Shown here: in pieces, positions 12,817 through 24,728 of the stretch
Numbering within the stretch: position 1 is the first letter of the stretch
Layout of the letters: each line of letters begins with the position of its first letter
Assembly (NCBI GenBank): GCA_003971905.1
Contig: RSEE01000026.1
Span: forward strand, 62,001 to 126,000
Origin: Moniliella sp. 'wahieum'
Lineage: Eukaryota; Basidiomycota; Moniliellomycetes; Moniliellales; Moniliellaceae
Length of the DNA: 64,000 bases
Reading direction: 5' to 3'
Notes under the pieces: generated by a model
What the model saw: the letters and a program-made list of their open reading frames with translations, nothing else
The model's database searches: none
What the model was told of the DNA's origin: nothing
Made by a program: the position numbers and the translations under genes

Positions 12817-13724
12817 TTACTTTAGTTCTGCGAGAACGTCTCGCACTTGGCAAGCCTGTGCTGCGATGGTACATTTTGGCAACAATTTAGAGAGAAAAGA
12901 CACGGGGCTGCGGGTTAGGAAATCAATGCAGTCGCCATACAGCAAGTCGGGACCCCCTGGAGCCTGTCCGAACTCGCATCCAAGCCGAGTGTAACGCACA
13001 GCGTGGCACACGAATGTGATGAGCGGGTGAATCACTTCCAACGAGAGACTATTATTCTTTTTCCACAGCGTACCCAAACACCTTGTTGGCCGTCTTAATG
13101 GCATAGTAGTATCTGCGCGCCGTCTCATGATCAAGGAAGAATATAGCTCTGTTGAATACGTCCCTAGTCCTTGGCGTCTCTTGTCGCATTCCGCTTCCTC
13201 CCGCAGTCGAAGCTCCTCCTTCTCCGGGCGTTACACAGGCGTTGCAGTTCTTCTTGTACCACCTTCACCTTTGGGCACATAACCATCACGCCCTTGTCGT
13301 GCACGAATCGGGCAAGGTGTGGTCCATCCTCATTCCTGATCCAGCGAATGCTCCTGGCCCATACGTCACTCGCTAGTCCGTATGCCTCGCCTTCCGCCGA
13401 CGCCGCGTCCCGCCCTCTTACTCCACAATCGTCTCATCGGGGTGAATGTGGACGTCTGGGATAGAACGCATGAGCTTGGGCATGGGCGCTCGCCCACAGT
13501 CTTATGCCATACGCCAAACTTGGACTGGATGCGGGACCAAGCCAGAATGTACTCAATTGATGGCATCTGACCACACTTTGATTGCACTGGCTGCACGCGG
13601 AACGAAACCGGACACAGAGCTGCAGGTCCTTCTGAAAACCCCTGCTTGTCGGTGAGCTCGATCGACCCCAAGGCACTTGGTTGCTGTCATTGAAGACAGC
13701 CAAATGGAGTTGAACGCCTGGCAT
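12817..13724 (-). pseudogene. unidentified coding remnant
   Basis: Minus-strand peptides with ordinary protein composition lie in order but in different frames: MPGVQLHLAVFNDSNQVPWG (ATG at 13724), IELTDKQGF, DLQLCVRFR, SIEYILAWSRIQSKFGVWHK, then WIRNEDGPHLARFVHDKG, and finally VIHPLITFVCHAVRYTRLGC and DLLYGDCIDFL. I cannot name a family. The N-terminal part reminds me loosely of fungus-specific kinase-like proteins, but no kinase motif is visible. It may be a decayed gene, or a gene split by the same one-base losses seen in its neighbours. Confidence 0.35.
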
Positions 13725-15901
13725 TGCTTGCTCAATCGCATTGCGATCATCGGCCCTCGTTCCTCTCCGTTGAGGTGTTGGAGTAGCTCCGGGCGACTGT
13801 AACTACATTGTGCGGTGTGTGAAAGGCATTATACCACCGCTTTTATACCACCGCTTTTGCTAGGTACCGCAGCCCAAGAGGTACAGCCCACAACGTAACC
13901 AGCCCACCTCCCACACCTTATTCCGCGCGGTTATGGAATGGTAGATTATAATAGGGGACGGTGGACCCTCAGTGGTTACCCGGCCGAAACAAGGGCCAGG
14001 TCATCTAGCGTTGAATAACCAAAAAAGAAACAACTGTAAGGCTGGCAGTGCGTAACATATACCCAACAAGGGGAATTCACTAACATGAATCTTATATGTT
14101 TAAGATTGAGAACCTTTCTTCCACATTCGTTTTTCGGACGCCTGTCGGCCATATGCATAGCGAGAGGGAGGCAGGGAAGGTATTGGCAGGTTTGTCTATG
14201 GCTAGACCTCAGGCCTCGACGGTCGTGTAATGAGATATACGCAACAGACACATGTGGAGCCAACATGATTTGGGTTTCTCTCCTTTTGTCGTTTACATGT
14301 AGGTATATACGTTTTTCCCGCATATATATAGGGATAAACCCTCGTCCACCGACAACAAAGTGAAGAGTGTTTTCTCTTCTTGGATCCACCTCTAAGGGCA
14401 CATCTCCCTATCGCAACCTTTTGGAGCTGTGACTAATGTTTTCGCGAATTTCCAATAGGTAATTCTATGCTGCCACCAAAAGTGCCTAAAGAGGTTACAG
14501 AAAAGCCGGTAGCATCTTTGTCCACAGTTTTACGAGGACACGGAGTGCAGGCGAGTCCGGCCAGGCCACGTTCTTCCTTACCTAGGTTATGCGTCTACCT
14601 CAAGACGGACTGGCTCTCATGAATATCGAACAAACCCATATACTCCATCGCATCTATATAACCGAGCATGCTCCTTTCGATCTATATGCGACTTGGATCG
14701 AGCCCGTTCCGTACGGCCAAGGCGATCCGTGCCTTATTGGCGTTTGGGGGTCTCTCGTGGGTTTATCCTACCTCCGAATTATTCGGACTTGTTCATGAAC
14801 CCAAGTGAGCTCGTCTGAGATGAGCGTCTGGACGAGGGCGTTATTTTCCTGGTCCGAGCGTCTCGTGTTTATTGTGAGGCTCTCTTCCCTCCTCTGCTTT
14901 TCTTTTTCCTTTTGGATGAAAACGGAGGACCAGCTATTTACTCTCGGCCTCTCTGGGTTTGACTGTTCTCGTTCCTGGTCGAGGGTATTGGGAACTTTTG
15001 GTCTGTGCTCAGTTCTTCTGAGGGTCATTGGCCTTGATTCCTTACCACTTTGGTCCTTGCGTTTTGTCTATTCATTATAGATCCTGTCTGCACGACCCTT
15101 GATCCATATATGTTCTTTCCGCTTTTATATATTAGCGAGGGCCATTTCATTTCGTCCTGCTATAGAATCGTCTTCGCCTTTTGCGGCATCAACGTCCTTT
15201 TGCCAATGCATCCTGTCTGGGGATCAAGACATCAAGTTGGCTAGATCCTGGTTTATTCTAGGCCTGTTTCCCCTTTGTCTCTATGTTCCTCACTTTCTTT
15301 CTGCGTGTGACCCACGCTCGCATGTTCTTTTCTTCCCTGAGATACGTACACCTCACCTTTTCTTTCCCCTCAATATTCAAATGATCCTGATTCTTTCCCC
15401 CATCTCCCTCTCTCCTGTTACATCCTTGATCCACATAGCAAGTCCCGCATTTCTCCTAGTGCACCGCAATGACTGGGTCCCATCGACTCCTGCGGCCATT
15501 GGACTTCTTGGTCTTCGTCCAGTCTCATTATTTCGATCGGGCATTTATTGCCCTCGACCTTCAGGATCGAGTCATCTCTCCTTGCGGATATCCCGCGGCG
15601 AGCATATAACTACGAGAGTTAAATTGTTCCAGTCAGTGGCAAAACCCGTCTCACTCTCTGTCGTTGCTTGCGTCTCATCACCCTTGCAGCCACGACCGTC
15701 TATAGGGCCATCATGGACGACGCAGGCACGCTCGTCTTTTTTGCTCTTAGTTCCGGCGCATATGTATCAACCTTTTGCCACAAACGAAGAGCCGACGCCC
15801 CAATTCAGAGTTCGTCTCCTGCCCTCTCGCCTCTAATTGATAATTGCTCTCCGTCGGATCTGCCACTGTAATAGTGTTCAGGCTCGATGATCAACCGTAA
15901 G
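13725..15901. other. gene-poor region before the retrotransposon
   Basis: No gene is supported. From about 14800 to 15900 the plus strand is T/C-rich; the minus strand reads as Lys/Arg/Glu-rich peptide fragments with frequent stops (for example about 14768-15028). This may be an old, decayed mobile element, but I see no diagnostic motif. Confidence 0.35.
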
Positions 15902-15906
15902 TGGTC
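15902..15906. repeat. target-site duplication, left copy
   Basis: TGGTC lies directly before the left LTR and is repeated exactly after the right LTR at 20959-20963. A 5-bp duplication is normal for Ty1/Copia integration. Confidence 0.85.
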
Positions 15907-16065
15907 TGTTGACATCCGTCCTAGGACCGCCGGACCCTGAGTCACGTGAGTCAGCTTTCATTCCTTCCGAGCTCGCACCAGTCTTCTGGACGAGTCAGTC
16001 GCAGAAGCTTCTTAGTCCAATACGACGTTCAGTGCTCACATTCTGTGGTAGTAGCGAGGCCGACA
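15907..16065 (+). repeat. left LTR of the Copia element
   Basis: 159 bp starting TGTTGACATCC and ending GCCGACA, repeated almost exactly at 20797-20958. It is short for an LTR but within the range of compact fungal Copia elements. It carries the palindromic site TGAGTCACGTGAGTCA at 15938-15953. Confidence 0.9.
15938..15953. promoter_or_regulatory. palindromic bZIP/E-box-like site in the left LTR
   Basis: TGAGTCACGTGAGTCA holds two AP-1/Gcn4-type heptamers (TGAGTCA) around a central CACGTG. Such sites bind fungal bZIP and bHLH factors in general; that this one drives the element is inference. The right LTR has the same 16 bases at 20829-20844. Confidence 0.5.
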
Positions 16066-16119
16066 GAGTTACATCCTTATCTGCTCATCCCTGAGCTGGC
16101 CAAAACTACACCCACAACC

Positions 16120-17350
16120 ATGGGCGCCAACGCTAACACCGATCTCTCGGTCAGCGACACCACAATGGTGAACAAGCGCGATTACTGGACACCAACCGGT
16201 CGCGATCCGCCACCGATTGGCACCGACAACGAGGAACTCATGATGCTTTGCGCCGAAGCGCACCTGTGGTTCAAGAAGACGAACGACATCGATGTCGTTA
16301 AAGAGAAGATCAACAGAGCTATACACGACAGAGCCGAGTGGCTTGGATGGAAGGACGAACCTACGTCTATCACGACAAACTGGGTTCGACGGGCTACGAA
16401 TTTTGTGGTGCAAAACATCCACCAAATGGAAACTCAACCCAACGCAACTTTGGGGGCACCTACAGGCGCAGCCGCGACCCGAGTACGACCTTTACAGATC
16501 ACTACGCGAGTCTCCCACCAAGAATATCAAGTGGCCTGATCTGAACAAAGACCCGTCCCCTACAGCGCTTGGGAAGACGAATTTCTCTTCGCGATAACAG
16601 ATGCCCACCCCCACGCAAGCGACGTCGTCCAGAATGGTCGCAGCTCCCGCTACTTCACCGAGGACCTCGACAGACGCTTGCACAACCTTCTTAGGGAAGC
16701 CATGCCGTCAACCCTCTTCCGGACGATCCGCACCCACCACGAAATATCATGCACCCAGGACACGCTGAACATGCTGCGTCAGCGGTATGGATATACGCCT
16801 ACCGCAAACAGAGGGCCTCTACTCATTCGCTACTTTTCGGCCGACCAAGGAAACCGATCGGGTCGAGACTACCTCGACTACATGGAAGAGATCAGTGCAA
16901 GCCTGACGCGAGCGGGCATCCCACTTACGGAAGAGCAGGAACGCACTGGGATCCTACTCGGCTTACGCGACATGAGCATTCGCCAGCGTGAAGAGCGCTC
17001 GAGTCTAGACAAGTTACGGCAGGCCGTGATGGACATACCAGCCGCCACGTATCCCGGTGGAGAAAGGAAGAGAAACGGAGGCAAGCGGTCGGTCAACGGA
17101 GGAACGCCTTGGACTCGACCCGACAGCGGGGGACGACCCACCAGCGGGGGAAAAAACTCCAGCGGGGGCAAAGCCGGCGACGACAACCTCGCGGACACAA
17201 AGACCAAGGGGCAAGACCGCACCAACCAACCCTGGCGCAGCGCGACGTCTAATAAACCTGTTGTCCCTCCGCGCAACCCAGGCCGAGCCAACGCTCACGT
17301 CGCTCAGAGAGCGAGCTCTCCCGAGTCTGAAGTGATTGACGTTGATGCGG
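16120..17350 (+). pseudogene. Copia gag region
   Basis: This part holds a helical gag-type sequence beginning near MGANANTDLSVSDTTM, with later segments rich in short helices and a C-terminal Lys/Arg/Gly-rich tail that could bind nucleic acid. I did not see a clear CCHC zinc knuckle. It is part of the broken retrotransposon. Confidence 0.6.
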
Positions 17351-18800
17351 GCACAGCTGACTACTAGGAACTCGGGGGAAATGCGAATCATCCGGGCATT
17401 ATATGACAGTGGGGCATTCCCATCCATTTGGAAAGACAAATCCGTCTTCACATCCATGACCCCTTGCGACGACGAGATAGAGGTTGCTAACGGGACACAT
17501 GTAAAGGCGGAAGGACGAGGCACGGCCACAATCCGTATCCGATGCTTAGGAGGACACCAAATGGAGATAAAACTCCCCAACAGCCTATACATGCCCCGTT
17601 TCATCAGCCGAAATCTCGTCAGTGTAGCACACCTGTCGAACACCGGAATCGCATCATACTTCGCCCCACACCAGAAGGGTATCTGGCTTGGTAACCCAGG
17701 ATCCACCCTACGAAAAGTAACCGGCAGTGACTATCAATTCACGATCTTACACAACCCGCGAACGCCACCACACACCCTGCGGGCCATGGCGACCAAACCG
17801 ATCAAACCGGCCGACCCACCCTCAACCCCAAACTCCCTCGCAGCATCCCTGGCCCTGGACCACGTCTCTAAAGCCCACAAACGCTGGAACCACGCAGCCA
17901 TCGACCTCCTCCCCTGGCTTACACGATCGGAAACCGCAGGCCTCCGCGTCACAGCCAAGCATATCTCTCTGTCGTTCAGAGTGGGATTGCCAACATGCGC
18001 GGTGGCACTAGCGACAGCATCGCCCCATCCGAGCCGGGACCGCCTCCGATCCAAAAGACCTTTCGAGGTCCTCCAGTCGACGTCGTAGTAGCTCCCCGGT
18101 AACCGGCATGGGGCACGGATACGCCCTCGTCGCCGTTGATGACTTCACGCGGTACGTCTTCACCACAGCGATCCCGACAAAGGGCGCTGCCGAAGGAACT
18201 GCGGAATCCTCATATTGCGGAGCAACGCTACGGCCGGAAGACTGCTGCGGACTTTGCGCACGGACAACGCCCCCGAATTGACAAGCGCACGCAACCTTTT
18301 CTGGACGAGCAAGGCATCACGTCAGAACGGACAAATCCCGGGGCAGAGTGCTAGCAACGGTGTGGCTGAGCGTGCCATCCGAACCATAACGACTCGTGCA
18401 AGGCAGTTGCTCTTGGGTACAGGTCTTCCGACGTCGGACTGGTGGGAACACAGCCTCCACGCTGCGTGCTTCACCCAAAACCAAATGCCACTCAAAACAT
18501 CCGGGGAAGACAACAAATCGCGATTTGAGCGATACAAAGGCCACGCATACTCGTTACCGATGCAACCCTTTGGCCGCGTTGCATACCTCCATCTGCCCGA
18601 GTCACGCCGCGAGCACAAGCTCAGCGCGCGGGCAGAGGAAGGTATGCTGGTAGGATACCACCATCAGCGCGGATCAAAGGGATGGCTCTTCGCCACATAC
18701 CAACCATCCCTGGGTACCTTCACCTACCGCTGGTCGAAACCGTACAAATGGGGCAACGCCATCTACCCCCATCTCCACCCCGACCACTTCCCACCCGACA
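17350..18800 (+). pseudogene. Copia protease and integrase region
   Basis: The protease signature is ALYDSGAFPSIW (about 17400), with the Asp-Ser-Gly active-site triad. A GAG-pre-integrase-like part follows (HKRWNHAAI), then an integrase core with TDNAPELTSARN and SASNGVAERAIRTI, the Asp and Glu regions of the DDE fold. It is part of the broken retrotransposon. Confidence 0.75.
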
Positions 18801-19139
18801 TCTCCAAATCACCTCAAATTAAAATCGACAGTGAAAAAGACGCTAACCCTACTCCGCCAGCCGCGGCAGCACCCATGCCCCGAACCGCCGCCACACCCCA
18901 GACACCCGCTCCCACCACCACCCCCCTCCGCGCCGCTACCCCCTCCGCCAGCGCACCACCCGCACCTCCCTCGACCTGCACACACTCCCAATCGCTGACG
19001 ACCCCACCGACACGACCTACCATGCTCGTGCTGCAGCCGCCACGCCCCACTGCGCCGCACCAGAGATCGGCATCGCCCGCCCCCTACCTGACACATCCGC
19101 CCCCCCGTTTGCCGACACAGTTCAACCTCCCGAATACGC

Positions 19140-20802
19140 CGCCATGACTGCTCTCAGCGCACCCATCCACCCGGACACGGTTCAGCTCACCAAGGATGGC
19201 GTACCCCTCGCTCCCAAGACGCTCAAGGGTCTCGAGACTCACCCCTCCTTTGCCATGGTCAAGCAGGCTATGGCCGACGAGGTGGCCACACTCGCGCGAT
19301 ACGGCACCTACGAGGCTACGTACCCACCACCGGGTGCACAAATCCTCATAGGACTATGGCGCATCACCACAAAGACGGACGCCGAGGGCCGGTTCCTGCG
19401 CCACCGCGCGCGCTTTGTCGCGGGCGGACACCAACAATCGGCCGAGACTTGGGGCCAGACGTTCGCACCATCGGTGCGCACACCTGCCATCCTGACCCTC
19501 GTCGTGCTGGCCGAGAAGTATAAGTTTGGCCTCTTCTCGGCGGACGTCAATGCAGCGTACCTGAACGCCCCCCTCGAAGAAGCAGTCTACATCCGCCCAC
19601 CCCCCTACTTCCCCGAAGCGGGTGGTCGCGTGTGGCGTCTCAAGAAGAGTCTATACGGGCTACATCAGAGCGGAGCAAACTGGGCACGATACATCCGGAA
19701 CCTGCTGCGTGACAAGCTCGGCTTCACGCAAAGCTTGACCGAGCCCTGCTTGTTCGTGCGCGCTGCACCACCGGGTGAGCAGATCCTCCTGGCGGTCCAC
19801 ACCGACGATCTGCTCCTCGCATGCAAGTCACACCAAAAGTACGAGGAGTTTATGGCCGAGATAAACACACACATTGATGTTCGTGGTAACGGTCCCCTTC
19901 ACTACCACCTGGGATGCCAATACGATCGGATCGGTGGGGAGCTGTACCTGAGCCAACCAAAGTTCATCGAGGAAGTGGTGGCAAAGCACCACATCAAAGC
20001 CCCGTGGATCCGGACTCTCCCACATCCCGTACGGATGATACCGCCCCGTGCCGACCCTGAACCCCCATCCCTCCCAGCCTTGCGCAAGGCATATCAGGGG
20101 AAGATCGGATCGGGACTGTGGGCTGCACGAATGGGCCGGCCTGACTCCCTCTTCGCTATCACGGCCCTCAGCAGAGCCGCTGCCGACCCATCGCAGCAGC
20201 ATCATCAAGCAGTCGATGACTTCCTTCGCTACCTGTACCATACTCGAGGAAAGGGCCTGAGGTTGACCCCAACATCAGATGCACCGGCCATTGCGCTGTA
20301 TACAGATTCCGACTTGGCGGGAGATCCCATCCAGGCACGCTCCACATCTGGATGCCTACTGATGGTGTACGGTGTGCCGGTGTCGTGGCGATCCATTCTT
20401 CAGCCGAAGAGCGTTACCAGTACCGCCGCCGCCGAATATACGGCAGGATATGATGGACTGGTTGACGCCAACTATGTCAAGAACATCATGATCGAGCTTG
20501 GGGCCATCGGCGAGGGTACACCCATTCATTGGTATTGCGACAATAAGTCTGTCGTCGATCTCGCCCACAAATTTGGCAGCACCGGCAAGCTCCGAGAGCT
20601 GAAGATCCGGTACCACAATGTACGGCAACACGTGGACTCGGGCGAGGCCATACTTGTACACATCCCCGGCGAAAGGAACCCAGCGGACGTCCTCACCAAG
20701 CCTCTCGGCCGTCCCGCCCTGACAAGCCATCTTGCTCAACTCCGCGTCGAGGAGATGGATCCAGTCCACATGACTGGGCCCTCCGGTCAGCGGGGGTGTT
20801 GA
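19140..20802 (+). pseudogene. Copia reverse transcriptase and RNase H region
   Basis: Typical Copia signatures appear in order: RFVAGGHQQSAETWGQTFAP, SADVNAAYLNAPLEEAVY, KSLYGLHQSGANW, LLAVHTDDLLLACK (the YVDD-equivalent palm motif), then RNase H with ALYTDSDLAGDP, STSGCLLMVYG and HWYCDNKSVVDLAHKFGSTG. The C-terminus has RNPADVLTKPLGRP, as in other Copia elements. This is the longest uninterrupted part of a broken element. Confidence 0.85.
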
Positions 20803-20958
20803 CATCCGTCCTAGGACCGCGCGGACCCTGAGTCACGTGAGTCAGCTTTCATTCCTTCCGAGCTCGCACCAGTCTTCTGGACGAGTCAGTCGCAGAAGCT
20901 TCTTAGTCCAATACGACGTTCAGTGCTCACATTCTGTGGTAGTAGAGCGAGGCCGACA
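20797..20958 (+). repeat. right LTR of the Copia element
   Basis: 162 bp, nearly identical to the left LTR at 15907-16065, starting TGTTGACATCC and ending GCCGACA. Confidence 0.9.
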
Positions 20959-20963
20959 TGGTC
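20959..20963. repeat. target-site duplication, right copy
   Basis: TGGTC, an exact repeat of the bases at 15902-15906. Confidence 0.85.
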
Positions 20964-21696
20964 TCTGTTCTCCTACTTCAAAGGGAAAAGCGACCCTAAC
21001 CTGTGTGGGTCGGGCCTCAGTCCGGGGTCCGCCCATGACATGGGCAACAGCGAACAAGTGACTATTGAGAAGGGAGATGTGGGCACTGGTGATATCTGAG
21101 AAGGCATAAAAAGTGACAGCTATTCAACGTGGTCATCGTGATTCGCGTCGGGTGTGTGATGCATAATGTGATTATCGATGTGCTTTTTTGGGGAGAGGAT
21201 GCCAACCTTCTATAGCACCTTCCCACAGCCAGCCACTATATATAGTGCTACCATCTCGGCCTCAACGTTCAACGTGTTCAACCTTCCTCAGGCCCTCAGG
21301 CCGGCCTTGGCCTCCTCAGCCTCAACACGGATATACTGATACTGATCGTACTGATCCATTATATCCGTATCGTCACGCATTTTTCTGATGTGTGGTACCA
21401 TATACGCACTATGGATCATGCATCACTGATGAGAAAGCCACACGCCATGTCGACGCCCCCCTTCAAGCTTCAAGCTTCAATATTCAATGCCTTCCTCGGA
21501 AGAAGTTGTACATATACTGCGCAACTCGGGACTTGGCACAGTACTATACGAGTATATACTGTGAGTCCCTCGGGCCGCCTCATCGATCTCATCAGTATTA
21601 CTGGACCAGTACGATCAGTTACTAGTTACTAGTTACTGGCTGTTATTACTATGGTTACCGGTTACCGGTTACCGTAGTAGTTGACCATAGTAGTTT

Positions 21697-21744
<48 letters not shown>

Positions 21745-22930
21745 CTCAGTCTGAGCGCTCAGTCTGAGCACTCAGTGTCCTCATTTGTATGAGGATATAA
21801 ACGTATCCAGCACTAGCATGCACTAGCCCCTGCAACGCGGATCCTACTTCTTGTGTGACAATGTGACAACAATTGGCTCTCCGACCACACGGTAATGAAC
21901 GTATGAACGGGTAAGCTGCACTAAGCGCTAGGCCCCATATTTGCCACTAGCGCAACCAGCACTAGCACTCCCCAGATGGAACTGTTTATAATCGGCAGTT
22001 GATGTACTCCTTTGAATCAAAAAGCTTCAAGAGCTCCAATAAGCTCTTCAAGCTTCAAGCTTCATATAGCGTGAACGTACGTTGGCTTGAACAGCGTTTT
22101 ACTTGGAAGAACCCTCCAACAACTTTCTGCACACACGAGAAATGATCGATGATTGATGATCGATGAGACCGATGCGGCCCTGCGGCCCTGAGGCCCTGGG
22201 GCCTAAGGGCCTGAGATCTGAGGACCTGAAGCTTGAAGAGGGTGCGCAGCGGGCGCAGCAGTGGCGCAGCACATCCAGCACTAACTCTTTTGTACTCGAT
22301 CTCAGACCTCATCGATCCCTCATCCATCATCGACGAGATCATCCAGCCCATTTAACGGATCTGGTTCGACTTTTTCTATTTTTTTTTGGCGTGGGGTGCG
22401 AGATACTTGGGTGTGTTTCACATGTAACCGTGTCGCCAGGCTCAGCAGCTCAGCACTTCATGTCATGCACTTGAACATGTCCAGCGCAGCAGCGCAGCAA
22501 GCGTGAATCACAGGTCGCGCGGCCCTGCTGTCTTCCTCCCATGGACCATTCTGGCACAGCAGCCATTTCGGGAGCGTGTACTGGTATCGCAGACAACGTA
22601 AGGCGTAAGGCGTAAGGCTTAAGGTACCCGGTTAATAATAAGAACGCACAAACGTTGGCGTTTTGATATCGCCCAACGATAATTTGTAGCCGAGAGTCCG
22701 GCTGCCCTGCGTCCTGGTACTCATCTTGGCCGGATCCGATGTGGCGGTGCATTCTCGTGTAGGGGACGCAGCATCTCACACCCACATCACCTTCCTCTTC
22801 CCCTTCCCTCCTGTTTTCACTCTGCACTCAAACGTCAACCCCCCAATCACAGAAAGTCTAGTACCAACTCTTGCCTCTTGCCCTCCGACCTTCGCTCCGC
22901 CCTCATCTCTGTCCACGACCGGCCCAGTTG
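20964..22930. other. intergenic with dense heptamer repeats
   Basis: No gene is supported. It holds AGTTACT repeats (21617-21637), GGTTACC repeats (21653-21674), a GCTCAGT array (21698-21743 with degenerate copies to about 21779), GAAGCTT-type runs (about 21463-21481 and 22049-22064) and GTAAGGC repeats (about 22600-22620). The last 200 bases are pyrimidine-rich and probably form the leader of the forkhead gene. Confidence 0.5.
21698..21779. repeat. 7-bp tandem array (GCTCAGT)
   Basis: About six exact copies of GCTCAGT followed by degenerate copies that partly invert it (CTCAGTCTGAGCGCTCAGTC). It lies in intergenic DNA. Confidence 0.85.
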
Positions 22931-24046
22931 ATGTCGGCCATGCCCTTCGCACGCCATCCCGCATGCGCGCCTCAGGCCTTGCCGTCTGCTCAGGCCTTGC
23001 CGCCTGCTCAGCCCGCTGCGCCCCCCACCCGCCCCGCGCAGCACCCACAACGCCGTCCTCGGTCGCCCATTCTACGCCTCCCACCACGCGCGTGCAGGAA
23101 TCGGGTGCTGGGCCACTGCGTTCCCGTGTGCCGCGTCGCTCCACCATCGGGGCCCACTCGCACCGACCCCGTCCGTCGCGCCTTGAGCGGCATGAGCATC
23201 CCGTTGCCCCGCACCCTTTGCCTCCACGCTGGGCCCCCTGCTGTTCCCTGCTGGCCCTCACCCTTCGTACGCCCCCCACCCACGTTCGTCCCCCGACTTG
23301 CGCTGCTCGAGTCAGGCAAGCGCATTGCAACACAGCACCCCAGCCTCCACGCCTCCACCTCGAGCCATCCCTCACGCAGCACCACTCCGGGGTGGGCGGT
23401 ATGGGGGCCTCTCCTGGTCTTCTTCTGGGCCAGGGGCAGCAGAGACGGTGGTGCCTGCATGGTCCTGCGGAGAGGCTCCGACTGCTGTTGTCAACGCGGC
23501 GGAAGCTGCTGCCCCAGCCGTCGCTGGTGCTACGGTGACCAACACCGTGACTCTGGCCTCCAAGCCGGATGCGCGGGTGGGTGGGCCTAGTGAGAAAGGG
23601 ACCCCAAGCCTGCGGACCGACGACGGCGGGAAAATCCGTTCAGCTACAGCAGCCTGATTGCCCAGGCCATCAGTTCTTCTCCCGAGGGCAAGATGACGTT
23701 GCGGGAGATTTACGCGTGGATCAATTGGGCCTATCCCGACCTCTACTCGCTTGATGCGCCCGACACGCCCGCCTGGCAAAACACGGTCCGACACAATCTG
23801 AGCTTGAACAAAATGTTTGTCAAAGTACCTCGCTCGGCCGTCCCGTCTGCCCTCAGCCACCGCCCAGGGGTAGACGCACGGGGGTCCATCACCTTCCCCC
23901 GCGGAAAGGGAGGGTACTGGATGCTAGACACAAGTGTAGCTGGAGCGGCGATTGCCCTGCCTGGTCCGATGCCTAGCAGGCCCAATCCGCTCCTTGCCCT
24001 CCCGGCCCCTCCACCTGTCCCACCCGCTTCCACTTGTGTGTCTGCT

Positions 24047-24080
<34 letters not shown>

Positions 24081-24728
24081 TCTCATCCGGCCTCCCGCGC
24101 CCGCAGCCCTGGCACGGGGCGAACTGGACACCCGCTTCCAGCATTCGGTCGGCCTGTACGACCCTCCCCTCCGTACTCCCCTCCCCCTCCTGCCCAACCG
24201 GGAACGTTGCTACCAGCAGAGAGCAGGTGGGAAGGTGCGGCCCACCCGGCTGCTGTGACGAGGACCGCGCAAGGCCGACGTCGGGCAGAGACGTGCCAGG
24301 TGGCGCCGCAGGCCGAGTGGGCGTATGCGTACGCATATGCCCCTGGCGCGTCGTATGGTGCCGTTCCGTCCTCAGCCTGGGGCAGGGAGGGCGCGCGGGT
24401 GCGTGCGCGAGGATACACGACCACTGCAGCTGTACGAAGCAACTCGCCGGCGCGCTTGTTGGATATAATGCGGACGTTGCGCCGCCTCCCTGCCTCCAGG
24501 GCACGAGGGGCTCGAGGGGCATCAGGGCACCAGGGCGACGACAAGGACGAGGGGTTAGGGTGCGAGGACCGCTCTCCGTACACGAGCGAGTCGTATTCGC
24601 ATAGCCAACACGCTCCTCCACCAAGCCAGGGGTCCATTCCTCCTTTCTTCCCTAGAGCACCGGGACGAACGGCCGGGAAAGTGGGCGTAGAACGACGAAT
24701 GTCAATCAGTGGCATGCTCAACGACTAA
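22931..24728 (+). CDS. forkhead (FOX) transcription factor
   Basis: A nuclear DNA-binding regulator. The ATG at 22931 opens a Pro/Ala-rich N-terminus ([15 protein letters not shown]). The forkhead domain lies at about 23631-23935: [31 protein letters not shown], then recognition helix [20 protein letters not shown], ending in [19 protein letters not shown] matches the family's NS(I/V)RHNLSLN. After the domain is a low-complexity Pro/Ala tail and an acidic, Ser-rich C-terminus ending [13 protein letters not shown]. The frame changes several times; at the domain start one extra T turns KIRSATAA into [11 protein letters not shown] segment between VPRS and KGGYWMLD could hide a small intron. Yeast relatives (Fkh1/2, Sep1, Hcm1) control cell-cycle genes; which class this is cannot be told. 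Confidence 0.88.
24044..24080 (+). repeat. 6-bp repeat (CTGCTC) in the forkhead gene
   Basis: About six copies of CTGCTC. Depending on frame it reads as Pro-Ala, Leu-Leu or Cys-Ser. The Pro-Ala reading best fits the flanking low-complexity protein. Confidence 0.8.

Larger units (their letters stand above)
15907..20958 (+). mobile_element. Ty1/Copia LTR retrotransposon, complete in outline but broken
   Basis: A 5.05-kb element with two near-identical LTRs (159 and 162 bp, each TG...CA), a 5-bp target duplication on both sides, and internal parts in the order gag, protease, integrase, reverse transcriptase, RNase H. Integrase before reverse transcriptase is the diagnostic Copia order. A short purine run (GGGGG) sits just before the right LTR; no convincing primer-binding site was seen after the left one. 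The LTRs differ only by about two small indels, so the insertion is young. The internal coding region is broken, with roughly half a dozen interruptions, so it is treated as a fossil. It lies in gene-poor DNA and disrupts no recognisable gene. Confidence 0.9.

Noticed and set aside
21698-21779. CRISPR-like array
   Set aside because: The repeats are 7 bp with no spacers, in a eukaryotic genome; this is a microsatellite.
22776-23375. 199-residue minus-strand open frame
   Set aside because: Arg/Gly-rich shadow of the Pro/Ala-rich leader of the forkhead gene.
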